Shown piece by piece: positions 42,210-50,553 of a stretch of 51,483 bases of DNA. A program made the position numbers and the translations under genes. The stretch comes from Rhodospirillaceae bacterium UBA6219 (lineage in GTDB: Bacteria; Pseudomonadota; Alphaproteobacteria; Rhodospirillales; Magnetospirillaceae): NCBI GenBank assembly GCA_002435715.1, contig DISD01000049.1, positions 1-51,483 of the forward strand, read 5' to 3'. The notes under the pieces are model-generated. The model was not told the origin of the DNA and made no database searches. It was given only the letters and a program-made list of their open reading frames with translations. The first letter of the stretch is position 1; every line of letters begins with the position of its first letter.

Positions 42210-43550
42210 ATGCGTGCTATCACCCTTGCCCTTTGGGCCGTCATCCTGGTTCCCGCCGCCCTGTGGCTGGCGGTTGAGCCCACCGCTTTGCGGGCCGACA
42301 CCTTTTTCTTCTTGCGAAACAACATGGTGCAGTTGAGCGGCGTGGTGGTCATGGTGGCCATGAGCGCCGCCATGATCCTGGCCCTGCGCCCCCGTTGGCT
42401 GGAAAGCCGGCTGGACGGCCTGGACAAGATGTACCGTCTGCACAAATGGCTGGGGATCGCCAGTCTTAGTCTGGCGGTGACCCACTGGCTGTGGGCCAAG
42501 GGGCCGAAATGGGCGGTCGGCTGGGGCTTGCTGGACCGGCCGCAGCGCGGTCCGCGTCCCGAGCTTCCTCCCGGTATCGAGCAGACCTTGAATTCCTGGC
42601 GCGACCTGGCGGAAGGCGTTGGCGAATGGGCGTTCTATGCCATGGCCCTGCTGATGGTGCTGGCGCTGATCAAATATTTCCCCTATCGCCGCTTCTTCCA
42701 GACCCATCGCTTGCTGGCCCTGGGCTATCTGGTGATGGTGTTCCATGCGGTGGTGCTGACCAAGTTCGCCACTTGGGCCACGCCTTTGGGGGCGGTCCTG
42801 GCGGTTCTGTTGGTTTCCGGCACGGTTTCGGCGGTGGTGGTGCTGTTGCGCCGGGTCGGCGCGGGGCGCAAGGTGGGCGGGCGTATCGTCGCCCTGCGCG
42901 ACTTCCCGCAATTGCGTTGTCTGGAAGTTCGAGTGGCGATGGACCCCGGTTGGCAGGGCCATCAGGCCGGGCAATTCGCTTTCGTCACTTTCGACACCAA
43001 GGAAGGGGCGCATCCCTTCACCATCGCCTCAAGCTGGGATGGCCAGGACAGCACGCTGAGTTTCGTCATCAAGGAACTGGGCGACCATACCGCGACCCTG
43101 CGTCAGGGCTTGGACGTGGGGCAGAATGTGACCATCGAAGGCCCCTATGGCCGCTTCACCTTCGAAGATGATTGCCCGCGCCAGATTTGGGTGGGCGGCG
43201 GCATCGGTATCACGCCGTTCCTGGCCCGGGCCCGTCAATTGGCCGCCGGTCAGGGGCACCCTGGACAGCAGATCGACCTGATCCACACCACCGTGGAAGA
43301 AGATGCCGAGGCCTTGGCCGAATTGCACCGTCTTGCCGACACGGCGGGCATCCGCCTGCATGTGATGGTGGATGGCCGCGACGGCCGGTTGAGTGGGGAA
43401 AAGCTGCGCCAAATGCTGCCCGGTTGGGAGCGGGCCAGTCTGTGGTTCTGTGGTCCGGCCGGTTTCGGCAAGGCTTTGCGCGGTGATCTGGCCCGGCATG
43501 GCATGGCGGTGTCGCGGCGCTTCCACCAGGAAATGTTCGCCATGCGTTAA
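42210..43550 (+). CDS. Ferric-reductase-like transmembrane flavohaem oxidoreductase
   Basis: 446 residues. Residues 1-210 hold six membrane helices of the ferric reductase/NOX type, with the histidines for two haems in MYRLHKWLGIASLSL, AVTHWLW, FFQTHRLLALG and MVFHAVVL. Residues 215-446 are an FAD/NAD(P)-binding module: HPFTIASSW for flavin, GPYGRFTF, GGGIGITPFLARAR for the nucleotide, and LWFCGPAGFGKALR. The likely role is transfer of electrons from NAD(P)H across the membrane to ferric iron, another metal or oxygen. The start at 42210 has GAGCGAG upstream. A ferritin-like gene follows 113 bases later. Confidence 0.9.
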   Translation: MRAITLALWAVILVPAALWLAVEPTALRADTFFFLRNNMVQLSGVVVMVAMSAAMILALRPRWLESRLDGLDKMYRLHKWLGIASLSLAVTHWLWAKGPKWAVGWGLLDRPQRGPRPELPPGIEQTLNSWRDLAEGVGEWAFYAMALLMVLALIKYFPYRRFFQTHRLLALGYLVMVFHAVVLTKFATWATPLGAVLAVLLVSGTVSAVVVLLRRVGAGRKVGGRIVALRDFPQLRCLEVRVAMDPGWQGHQAGQFAFVTFDTKEGAHPFTIASSWDGQDSTLSFVIKELGDHTATLRQGLDVGQNVTIEGPYGRFTFEDDCPRQIWVGGGIGITPFLARARQLAAGQGHPGQQIDLIHTTVEEDAEALAELHRLADTAGIRLHVMVDGRDGRLSGEKLRQMLPGWERASLWFCGPAGFGKALRGDLARHGMAVSRRFHQEMFAMR

Positions 43551-43663
43551 GCGGGGTGGGGTGTATCGTTTTGGCATGGCCGGGGCTGCGAATTGTCATA
43601 GCTGGCACCCGGCCAGGGGCGGCAGGCTGGCACCGTCAAGAAAGGCCACGATCGGAGCCGGCG

Positions 43664-44140
43664 ATGATGTCCGCCCCCACTTCCCCCGTTTACCAAGCCC
43701 TGTGTGAAGCCTTGGACGACGAATACAAGGCCCGCGCCACTTATGCGGCGGTGATCGACCGCTTTGGGCCGGTTCGTCCGTTCATCAACATCATCCAGTC
43801 CGAACAACGCCACATCAATGCCCTGCAAATGCTGCTGCGTCGTCGTGGCTGGCCGATCCCCGACGATCCCCATGGCGGCCGGGTGGACGCCCCCGCCAGT
43901 CTGGAAGAAGCCTGCCGGCTGGGGGTGCAGGCGGAACTGGACAACGTGGCGCTTTACGACCGCTTGAATTCCTTGGCCGCCGAAGATGACGAAGTGCTGA
44001 CGGTGTTCGCCAATTTGCAAGGTGCTTCGCAACAGCGGCATCTGCCGGCGTTTCGTGATGGCTGCAGTGGCGGTGACGGTGGTGGCCGGGGTGGTCATGG
44101 CGGCAGTCGTCATGGCCGGTGCGGCGGACAAGGATTCTGA
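43664..44140 (+). CDS. Ferritin-like DUF2202-type protein with Gly/His-rich tail
   Basis: 158 residues. Four-helix ferritin-like bundle: ALDDEYKARATYAAVIDRFG, SEQRHINALQMLL (E-x-x-H), RLGVQAELDNVALYDRL, and ASQQRHLPAF at the end of helix four, as in DUF2202 proteins. The last ~25 residues are almost only Gly, His, Arg and Cys (GGRGGHGGSRHGRCGG), plausibly metal-binding. No signal peptide at this start. GGAG lies before 43664; the second ATG at 43667 is equally possible. Proximity to a ferric-reductase-like gene suggests iron handling. Confidence 0.8.
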   Translation: MMSAPTSPVYQALCEALDDEYKARATYAAVIDRFGPVRPFINIIQSEQRHINALQMLLRRRGWPIPDDPHGGRVDAPASLEEACRLGVQAELDNVALYDRLNSLAAEDDEVLTVFANLQGASQQRHLPAFRDGCSGGDGGGRGGHGGSRHGRCGGQGF

Positions 44141-44186
44141 CGCGGCGGCGCTTTACCGCGTTGCGGTCGCTGTCTACCATAGGGGC

Positions 44187-45482
44187 ATGGAAAGCTTTTA
44201 CCGCGCCTATCTAGAGACATTACGGCAGACCGAGATGTTGCCGGCCGCGCATCTTGCGGCTTGGCAATGGCCGCAAATGGTCCGCATGGTCGCCCATGCC
44301 GCCCAGCACACCGATTTCTACGCCGAAAGGCTGCGGCGCTTCCTGTCGGCGGGTGCCCGGCCCGAGCATTGGCACGCCATTCCCCCGGTGACGCGCAGCC
44401 AGATTCAAGATGCCAACCAAGCCCTGTGGGCGCGTGAAGTGCCCGCTCAGGCCGGCTCGACCCGTGCGGACGAGACCTCGGGTTCAACCGGAATCCCCTT
44501 GCGCTATGGCTGGTGCGACCTGGCCTCGACCTCGACGCGCATGCAGATGGAACGCTTCTGGGATTGGCATGGCATCGATACCGGCAAGACCTTCGCCGAA
44601 ATCCGTTTGATGCGTCAGCGCAAAAACGACGAGCGTCGGCACCAGGGCTGGTCTTTCCGCGATGGCAGCGGGATCGCGGCCAATCTGAAATGCACCGTGC
44701 CGTTGGAACGGCAAGTCCAGTGGCTGCATGACGTGCGCCCCGATTATCTGCTGAGCTTTCCGTCGCACCTGGACAACTTGGCCGGGGCGATGGCGCAAAG
44801 CGGCCGCCCCCTGGCCCTCGATGTGGTGCTGACCGTCGGCGAGATGTTGACCGATCCGGTGCGCGAACGGGTGGCAAAGGCTTTCTCGGGCATTCGGTCC
44901 GCCAGGGTGGTGGACACTTATGGCTGCCAGGAAGCCGGCAAATTGGCGCTGCAATGCCCGCATGGGCGTTATCATGTCTGCGCAGAAAACGTGTTCTTGG
45001 AAATCATCGACGATGACGGCCGTCCCGTTGGTCCGGGCGAGGAAGGCTGGGTGACCATCACCAGCCTGCATAATTTCGTTACCCCCTTCATCCGTTATCG
45101 CTTGGGTGACCGGGCGGTGGCTGCCGATGGCGCCCCCTGTCCGTGCGGTCGTCAATTGCCGGTGTTGGGGCAAATTCTGGGGCGGGCGCGCAACGTGTTG
45201 ACGCTTCCCGATGGCCGCCGTTTGTGGCCAGCGAGCTATATGGCTCTGCAAATGCGTGAATATGTCGCCCTGCGCCAGTTCCAGGTGATCCAAACGGCCC
45301 CAGGTCACCTGGAATTGCGCTATGTCCCCATGGACGGCGCCGCCGCACCCGATGTGGACGGATTGACCGCCCATGTCCGGCGTGCCTTCCATCCCGACAT
45401 GACCATCAGCCTGACGGCGCTGGCGGATATTCCACGCAGCGCCGGCGGCAAGTTCGAAGATTTCATCAGCCTGGTCAGCTGA
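44187..45482 (+). CDS. CapK/PaaK-like adenylate-forming enzyme
   Basis: 431 residues, related to phenylacetate-CoA ligase. The ATP loop is DETSGSTGIPLRYG (97-102 core), followed by ARVVDTYGCQEAGKLALQC, FIRYRLGDRA with the conserved Arg/Asp, and a C-terminal lobe ending DIPRSAGGKFEDF with the usual catalytic Lys position. Such stand-alone CapK-type proteins are linked to capsule or lipid activation; the acyl substrate is unknown. The start at 44187 is taken from where homology-like sequence begins; an upstream in-frame ATG at 44112 would overlap the ferritin-like gene. Probably cotranscribed with it. Confidence 0.82.
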   Translation: MESFYRAYLETLRQTEMLPAAHLAAWQWPQMVRMVAHAAQHTDFYAERLRRFLSAGARPEHWHAIPPVTRSQIQDANQALWAREVPAQAGSTRADETSGSTGIPLRYGWCDLASTSTRMQMERFWDWHGIDTGKTFAEIRLMRQRKNDERRHQGWSFRDGSGIAANLKCTVPLERQVQWLHDVRPDYLLSFPSHLDNLAGAMAQSGRPLALDVVLTVGEMLTDPVRERVAKAFSGIRSARVVDTYGCQEAGKLALQCPHGRYHVCAENVFLEIIDDDGRPVGPGEEGWVTITSLHNFVTPFIRYRLGDRAVAADGAPCPCGRQLPVLGQILGRARNVLTLPDGRRLWPASYMALQMREYVALRQFQVIQTAPGHLELRYVPMDGAAAPDVDGLTAHVRRAFHPDMTISLTALADIPRSAGGKFEDFISLVS

Positions 45483-45495
45483 ACGCGCGCAGGGC

Positions 45496-46338
45496 TTACT
45501 CGTCGCTGCCGCTGGTCGGAGTGGGGGGCGGGGGAGTGGTTCGCGCAATTTCTTGCGCGGCGAGAGTGGGCGCGGTGTTGGTGGTCAGCGAGAACAGGTC
45601 GTGGGGCAGGAAGATCTGCGGGTCGTCCTCGCGGTGACGACGGATCAGCGACTTGTCGGCGCCGAAATAGAACTTGAAGCCCAAAAAGAACGAAGTGTCG
45701 CCGCCTTCATTCAATTCCGCGCTGGCGAAGGTGCTGAGCCCCAGGGATGACCACGATTCCACCTGCTGTTCCGCCCCCAGACTAAGGGCGTGGCTGGAAT
45801 CGGCAAAACGGTGTCCGATGCTCAGTTGCAGGTCGTCAAGGGGATAATAATTCACTTCTTCGCCGACGAAGACGTGGTTGACCACGTCGCCGAACTGGCC
45901 GCCGGCAATGGCGCCCAGGGTGAAGCGGTTCAGATAGGCTTCGCCTTCCAGGCCCAGGCGGTTCATGTAAAGACCGCCCTGCTGGCTCATATAGCTGTGG
46001 CTGGCGTAAATCCCCAGCAATGCCATGTCGGGATCGCGCCAAAAGGCATGGGCGCCGCCGCCGGCGGTCAGGCCGCCGACCATCGAGCCACCGTAGAAGT
46101 CCACCTGGCCGCCCAAACTGTGGGTCAGGGGAAAAGCCACGGCGCCGGCACCATAGGCGGCGCCGTCGGTGTCAAGGATGCCGCCGGCCACTTCCAGCTT
46201 GCCGTTCAGTGCCGATACCGCCGGCTTGGTGGCCGGAGCTTCTTCGGACCACGCCGGCAGGATGACGAACTGAAGGACCAGCGCAATGGCGGTTCCAACG
46301 GTCAGGCGTTTCTTCAGGCTGGTTTTATTGACGCGCAT
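45496..46338 (-). CDS. Exported outer-membrane-type beta protein
   Basis: 280 residues. A signal peptide (about 1-30, ending ILPAWSEE) precedes a stretch rich in alternating aromatic and small residues (GQVDFYGGSMVGGLTAGGG, NYYPLDDLQLSIGHRF, TSFFLGFKFYFGADKSL), as in beta-barrel or adhesin-like proteins. The tail RRHREDDPQIFLP then leads to a Pro/Thr-rich C-terminus. No enzyme motif. It is convergent with the CapK-like gene; a GAGG site lies before the ATG. Confidence 0.7.
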   Translation of the reverse strand: MRVNKTSLKKRLTVGTAIALVLQFVILPAWSEEAPATKPAVSALNGKLEVAGGILDTDGAAYGAGAVAFPLTHSLGGQVDFYGGSMVGGLTAGGGAHAFWRDPDMALLGIYASHSYMSQQGGLYMNRLGLEGEAYLNRFTLGAIAGGQFGDVVNHVFVGEEVNYYPLDDLQLSIGHRFADSSHALSLGAEQQVESWSSLGLSTFASAELNEGGDTSFFLGFKFYFGADKSLIRRHREDDPQIFLPHDLFSLTTNTAPTLAAQEIARTTPPPPTPTSGSDE

Positions 46339-46589
46339 GCCTCGGCTCTTCAGGGTTTGGGATGTATAAGGACGACGCCCGTCCCGGCATACTAATGGCT
46401 ATAGCAAAGGTATTTATTTACTATTGGCTTCTTTGTGTCTTTTCAGTTATGAAAGCATTTCAATATTGGCATGAGATTACGAGTTACTATTTGTTATCAA
46501 ATCTGACAGAATCTGCCGGGATGCATTGTTTGGTTGTCGTGATTTGATTTCCGTTGTGACCCTTGGTTGGTGGAAAGGTGGTTACAGGA
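46339..46589. promoter_or_regulatory. AT-rich divergent region upstream of the two-component system
   Basis: 251 bases, with 46395-46560 clearly lower in G+C than anywhere else in the neighbourhood. Several TATAnnn and TTGnnn hexamers occur on both strands. A 61-codon open frame (46362-46547) has no ribosome site and looks accidental. Likely a shared promoter region, possibly bound by nucleoid proteins or by the adjacent response regulator. Confidence 0.5.
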
Positions 46590-47957
46590 GTGGAGCTGGA
46601 TCCGACGACGGCCACTGTTTTTCTGACGGCTATTACGGCCACCAATGCGGTGATCGCCTTTTTGTTGTGGCGCGCCATGCCTGGTTTGCGGGGATTGGGG
46701 CTGGTTGCCCTGGCGCATCTTGTGCAGGTCGTCGGATTCCTGTTCATGGGTGCTAAGGCGCCGCATCTGATCACGCTTCAGAACATCGCCCATGTCTCGG
46801 CCATCGCCTTGGTGACCGAGGGGCTGGTGATGTTCGTCGGCAAGCCGCTTCGCGTCTGGCTGCTGGTGGTGACGCCGCTGGTTACCGCGGTGCTGTGGGA
46901 AACGATGCAGGTTTACCACCCGTCCTGGGTTGGTTTGCGGGTGGCGGCCTTCAGCGTGTTGGCCTTGCTTTTGTACGGACGGTGCCTGGGGGTGGCCCTG
47001 CGTCACGGTCGCCGCTTCGGGGTCGCCAATACCGTGTTGATCACCGGGCTGGTGTTGCACATGGTGTGGAGCAGCGGCCGCGGCATCCTGGCCCTGACCC
47101 ATCCCGATCCGGATTACATCAGCCGCCCGGACGTCCATTCGTGGTTGATGCTTGAATTGGTGTTCATCATCAACTTCATCTTTTTCTCGGTTCTGGTGAT
47201 GGTCGGCGGCCTGATCAGCGAGGAATTGCGCCTGCGCACGCAAACCCTGAGCGACGCGCAGCGTCTGAACGACCGCTTGCGTGAGTTCCTGCATCTGCTC
47301 AGTCACGAATTGCGCACGCCTTTGGCCATCATCGACCGGACGGCGGAAATGGCGCAATTGGTTCAGGCCGATGCCGGGGGCGACCTCTCCGAGCGACTGG
47401 AGGTCATCCGTTCGACCGCCGGCCGCATGGGCGGGCTGGTCAACAACCTGCTGGCCGCCGAACGCGCCGATATGGATGAAACGCGCGACGAATTGGTCGA
47501 TTTGGGAGCGCTGCTGCAAGAGATCACCGCCATGCTGACCCACAAACACGAACAACGTGCCATAGGCCTGACCTTGCCCCCGGAACCGATCATGGTCACC
47601 GGCGATGCCGACATGTTGTCGGTCGCCTTCACCAACGTCATCGATAATGCCTTGAAGTTTTCGCCCCCCTGCCAGTCGATTCAGGTCGGCTTGCGCGTTG
47701 AGGCCGGGCAAGCCATGGTGTCGGTGTCCGATCGGGGGATCGGCTTTCCCCCCGACCAGTTGTCGCGCATCGGCGAACGGTTCTTCCGCGCCGGCAACGC
47801 CGTGAAAATCAGTGGCTCGGGCCTGGGGACCCACCTGACCCGCAACATCGTCGCCAAACATGGCGGCAGCGTGCATTTCCGCAATCGCCGTGACGGTGGG
47901 GCGCAGGTCGACATCGTCTTGCCGTTGCGCCCTTCTCCGTTGGAGGCCGACGACTAA
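46590..47957 (+). CDS. Sensor histidine kinase with polytopic membrane sensor
   Basis: About 455 residues. Six or seven hydrophobic segments in the first ~210 residues (for example ATNAVIAFLLWRAMPGL and LELVFIINFIFFSVLVMVGG) form a membrane-embedded sensor without a large periplasmic loop. Then a HisKA dimerisation helix with SHELRTPLAIID follows, then the ATPase domain: N box FTNVIDNALKF, G1 SDRGIGFPPDQL, F box RFFRAG, G2 GSGLGTHLTRNI. The start is uncertain: the GTG at 46590 has AAGGTGG eight bases upstream; GTG 46578 and TTG 46563 are in frame. The response-regulator gene follows after 4 bases. Confidence 0.9.
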   Translation: MELDPTTATVFLTAITATNAVIAFLLWRAMPGLRGLGLVALAHLVQVVGFLFMGAKAPHLITLQNIAHVSAIALVTEGLVMFVGKPLRVWLLVVTPLVTAVLWETMQVYHPSWVGLRVAAFSVLALLLYGRCLGVALRHGRRFGVANTVLITGLVLHMVWSSGRGILALTHPDPDYISRPDVHSWLMLELVFIINFIFFSVLVMVGGLISEELRLRTQTLSDAQRLNDRLREFLHLLSHELRTPLAIIDRTAEMAQLVQADAGGDLSERLEVIRSTAGRMGGLVNNLLAAERADMDETRDELVDLGALLQEITAMLTHKHEQRAIGLTLPPEPIMVTGDADMLSVAFTNVIDNALKFSPPCQSIQVGLRVEAGQAMVSVSDRGIGFPPDQLSRIGERFFRAGNAVKISGSGLGTHLTRNIVAKHGGSVHFRNRRDGGAQVDIVLPLRPSPLEADD

Positions 47958-47961
47958 GACC

Positions 47962-48630
47962 ATGCCGACGATCCTGATCATCGAAGATGAATCGACCCTG
48001 CGCAGCGACCTGGTCAGCTATTTGCGGGTCAAGGGCTATGACAGCCAAGGGGTGGCCAGCCTGGGCGAGGCGCGGACTTTGCTGGGCCATATGGCGTTCG
48101 ATGTTTACATCATCGACATCGGTTTGCCCGACGGCGACGGCTCGACCTTGATTCCGGAAATCCGGGTCCGCCAGGGCTTTGCCTGCGGCATCATCGTGCT
48201 GACCGCCTTCAGCGGTTCGCAATACCGCATCAACACGCTGGAGCTGGGCGGCGACGCCTATCTTTCCAAGGCGGCCAGCCTGCGCGAGATCGAGACCACA
48301 TTGCGTTCGGTTCTGCGCCGCCTGCCCGCGATGGCTGAAACCGCGGGCTGGGTGGTGGACCGCCGCTCGTGGAGCCTGGTTTCGCCCTCGGGGAGCCGCC
48401 TGGAACTGACGGCGAAGGAGATGGATTTCCTGCTGGTTCTGGCGGAAAGCGGGACCGATCCCTGCGACCGCACCATTCTTCATGACGGAGAGGGCAGCGA
48501 TCGCAAGTTGGACGCGCTGGTGCGGCGCCTGCGCCATAAGATCGAAGAGCTTTGTGGCGAGGATGCGCCGATCCGCACCGCTTACGGCAAGGGTTATGCC
48601 TTCACCGCGCCGCTCAGGGTGGACGGCTGA
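47962..48630 (+). CDS. OmpR-family response regulator
   Basis: 222 residues. The receiver has acidic pocket IIEDE, phospho-acceptor Asp52 in YIIDIGLPDGDG, the switch Thr81 in IVLTAFSG and Lys103 in YLSKAAS. The winged-helix DNA-binding part (about 125-222) has LELTAKEMDFLLVLAES and RKLDALVRRLRHKIE, then RTAYGKGYAF. Partner of the kinase upstream. Candidate targets include the divergent exported protein gene across the AT-rich region. Confidence 0.93.
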   Translation: MPTILIIEDESTLRSDLVSYLRVKGYDSQGVASLGEARTLLGHMAFDVYIIDIGLPDGDGSTLIPEIRVRQGFACGIIVLTAFSGSQYRINTLELGGDAYLSKAASLREIETTLRSVLRRLPAMAETAGWVVDRRSWSLVSPSGSRLELTAKEMDFLLVLAESGTDPCDRTILHDGEGSDRKLDALVRRLRHKIEELCGEDAPIRTAYGKGYAFTAPLRVDG

Positions 48631-48704
48631 ACCCGCCAAGTCTTGCGCCGGGACGGGTTTGCTCCTAAAACCCAAGCCTTGTGCCTTCTGCCGAAAGTCC
48701 GCCC

Positions 48705-50003
48705 ATGACCCCCGCCGCCCGCCTTGCCGCCGCCATGGAAGTGTTGGACGAAATCCAGGCCAGCCCCAAACCGGCCGATCAGATCGCCTCGCTTTACTTC
48801 AAAAGCCGTCGTTACATCGGGTCCAAGGATCGCCGTGCGGTGTCGGAAACCGTGTGGCGGGTGCTGCGCACCAAGGCCCGCATCGACTGGTGGCTGGAAG
48901 CGTTGGATTTTCCCGCCGATGCCCGGGCCCGGGTGCTGGTGGATCTGGTGTTCCAAGGCGGCAAGCCGGAACCCGAATTGTTCCAAGGGGCGCATGCCGC
49001 CCATCCGCCTAGCGGCGAGGAACGCAAGATGATGGAAGCCCTGCGCGGCAAGTCGCCGTTCCATCACGCCATGCCGGCCTGGGTGAGGGGCGAGTTCCCC
49101 GAATGGCTGACCCCGCGTCTGACCGAATTGTGGGGCGAGCGCATGCCGGCCGAATTGGGCGCCATGCGCGACGAGGCGCCGCTGGATCTGCGCGTCAACA
49201 CCCTGAAGGCAACCCGCGACGAAGCCTTTATCGCCCTGAAGAAAGAGCGCGTGCCCAGCACGCCCACCGAGATTTCCCCCATCGGTCTGCGACTGGCCAA
49301 CCGCGTCGCTTTGGTGCAATTGCAGGCGTGGCGCGACGGTCTGGTCGAGGTTCAGGACGAAGGGTCGCAATTGGTGGCGCTGATCGCCGACGCCCGACCG
49401 GGCATGGCGGTGGTGGATTACTGCGCCGGGGCCGGCGGCAAGACCTTGGCCTTGGCGGCGGCCATGAACAATACGGGGCGTCTGGTCGCCTGCGACGTGG
49501 CCGAATGGCGGGTCGACAAGGCCCAGGCCCGTCTGCGCCGGGCCGGCGTGCACAATGTCACGCGCCGTGTGATCGGCGGTGAATCCGACAAGTGGATCAA
49601 GCGGTCGGCGGGCTCTTATGACCGCGTCCTGGTGGATGCGCCGTGTTCGGGCACCGGTACCTGGCGCCGCAATCCGGATGCCAAGTGGCAACTGACCGAA
49701 GAAACCGTTCAGGAGCTGGTGGTCCGCCAACAGGCCATTCTGGTCAGCGCCGCCCGTCTGGTGAAGCCGGGCGGACGGCTGATCTATGCCACCTGTTCCA
49801 TCCTCTCCGAGGAAAACGAGGATCAGGTGGACCGCTTCCTGGCCAGCCATCCCGACTACAAGGTGCTGCCGGTGCCGGGCTTGTGGGGCGAACTGGTGGG
49901 CACCGCTTGTCCGGTGACCGGGCCTTATCTGCGGCTGTCCCCCTATGGCCACGGCACCGACGGCTTTTTCGCCGCGGTGCTGGAAAAGGCGTCAGAAGAG
50001 TAA
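48705..50003 (+). CDS. RsmB/NOP-type RNA cytosine-5 methyltransferase
   Basis: 432 residues. An N-terminal helical NusB-like region precedes the Rossmann methyltransferase core: MAVVDYCAGAGGKTLALAAA for SAM, VACDVAEWRVDKA, LVDAPCSGTGTWRRNPD with the release cysteine, and LIYATCSILSEENED with the catalytic cysteine. Closest in layout to RsmB, which modifies C967 of 16S rRNA, but NOP-type paralogues exist. The ATG at 48705 (MTPAARLAAAMEVL) is preferred over an upstream GTG at 48681. The stop overlaps the next, convergent gene by 12 bases. Confidence 0.9.
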   Translation: MTPAARLAAAMEVLDEIQASPKPADQIASLYFKSRRYIGSKDRRAVSETVWRVLRTKARIDWWLEALDFPADARARVLVDLVFQGGKPEPELFQGAHAAHPPSGEERKMMEALRGKSPFHHAMPAWVRGEFPEWLTPRLTELWGERMPAELGAMRDEAPLDLRVNTLKATRDEAFIALKKERVPSTPTEISPIGLRLANRVALVQLQAWRDGLVEVQDEGSQLVALIADARPGMAVVDYCAGAGGKTLALAAAMNNTGRLVACDVAEWRVDKAQARLRRAGVHNVTRRVIGGESDKWIKRSAGSYDRVLVDAPCSGTGTWRRNPDAKWQLTEETVQELVVRQQAILVSAARLVKPGGRLIYATCSILSEENEDQVDRFLASHPDYKVLPVPGLWGELVGTACPVTGPYLRLSPYGHGTDGFFAAVLEKASEE

Positions 50004-50417
50004 CGGCTTCAACGCCCCCCACACCTGTTTGCCCTTGCTCCAGGTGTCCAAGATGTCGCCGGCCGGGTCGTTGACCCGGGTCGGCTTGTTGGCGTCCGAT
50101 CGCAGGGCCAAGGCGTCGTAAGAATCGGCGATGCCCTGTTCGGTCTGTTTGGTCATGCCGCTCAGCAAGGCTGCCGCCGAGCCGCCGCCGGCTACGCCGC
50201 CGCCGCCCGCCGCCAGACTGGCCCGCGCGGTGGCCGCCTGACGTTTCAGCAGGTCGCGCTGTTGGCGCGCCCGTTGTTCCTGTTGCAACGCCATCATCTG
50301 GTTCTGTTGGTTGATCTGATTGGTCTGGGCCTGGGCTTGCGCCTTGGCCTGGTTATGCTGCGACACCATCTGCAAGCCGGTCGAGGCGGCACCGATGGCG
50401 GCTTCCATTCCACCCAT
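49992..50417 (-). CDS. Small phage-like protein with Gln-rich coiled coil
   Basis: 141 residues starting MGGMEAAIGAASTGLQMV. A Gln/Ala/Asn-rich helix (AKAQAQAQTNQINQQNQMMA, then LQQEQRARQQRDLLKRQAA) is followed by a Gly-rich hinge and a C-terminal part (DPAGDILDTWSKGKQVWG). The plan resembles phage internal-virion or tail-needle accessory proteins, but no phage genes are adjacent. AGGAG seven bases before the ATG makes it a real gene. Function unknown; a single domesticated phage gene is one reading. Confidence 0.65.
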   Translation of the reverse strand: MGGMEAAIGAASTGLQMVSQHNQAKAQAQAQTNQINQQNQMMALQQEQRARQQRDLLKRQAATARASLAAGGGGVAGGGSAAALLSGMTKQTEQGIADSYDALALRSDANKPTRVNDPAGDILDTWSKGKQVWGALKPLLF

Positions 50418-50506
50418 GACAGTACTCCTAAGAAGTTTGTTCGTGATATGTTCTATATTTTTTGGCGGCCGGAAGTCAAGGAATTTAGGCCTATGATGCG
50501 GCCATG

Positions 50507-50536
50507 AAAAAGGCCCCGGAGCGATCCGGGGCCTTT
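50507..50536 (-). terminator. Terminator after phaC
   Basis: Stem AAAGGCCCCGGA with loop GCGA and its perfect complement. On the minus strand it is followed by a T5 run, 17 bases after the phaC stop. The reverse direction ends in TTTG, so it could also serve transcripts from the left weakly. Confidence 0.85.
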
Positions 50537-50553
50537 GTTCGTCAGGGGGGCGA

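Noticed and set aside
46362..46547. 61-codon open frame in the AT-rich island
   Set aside because: No ribosome site, odd composition, and it lies where a promoter is expected.
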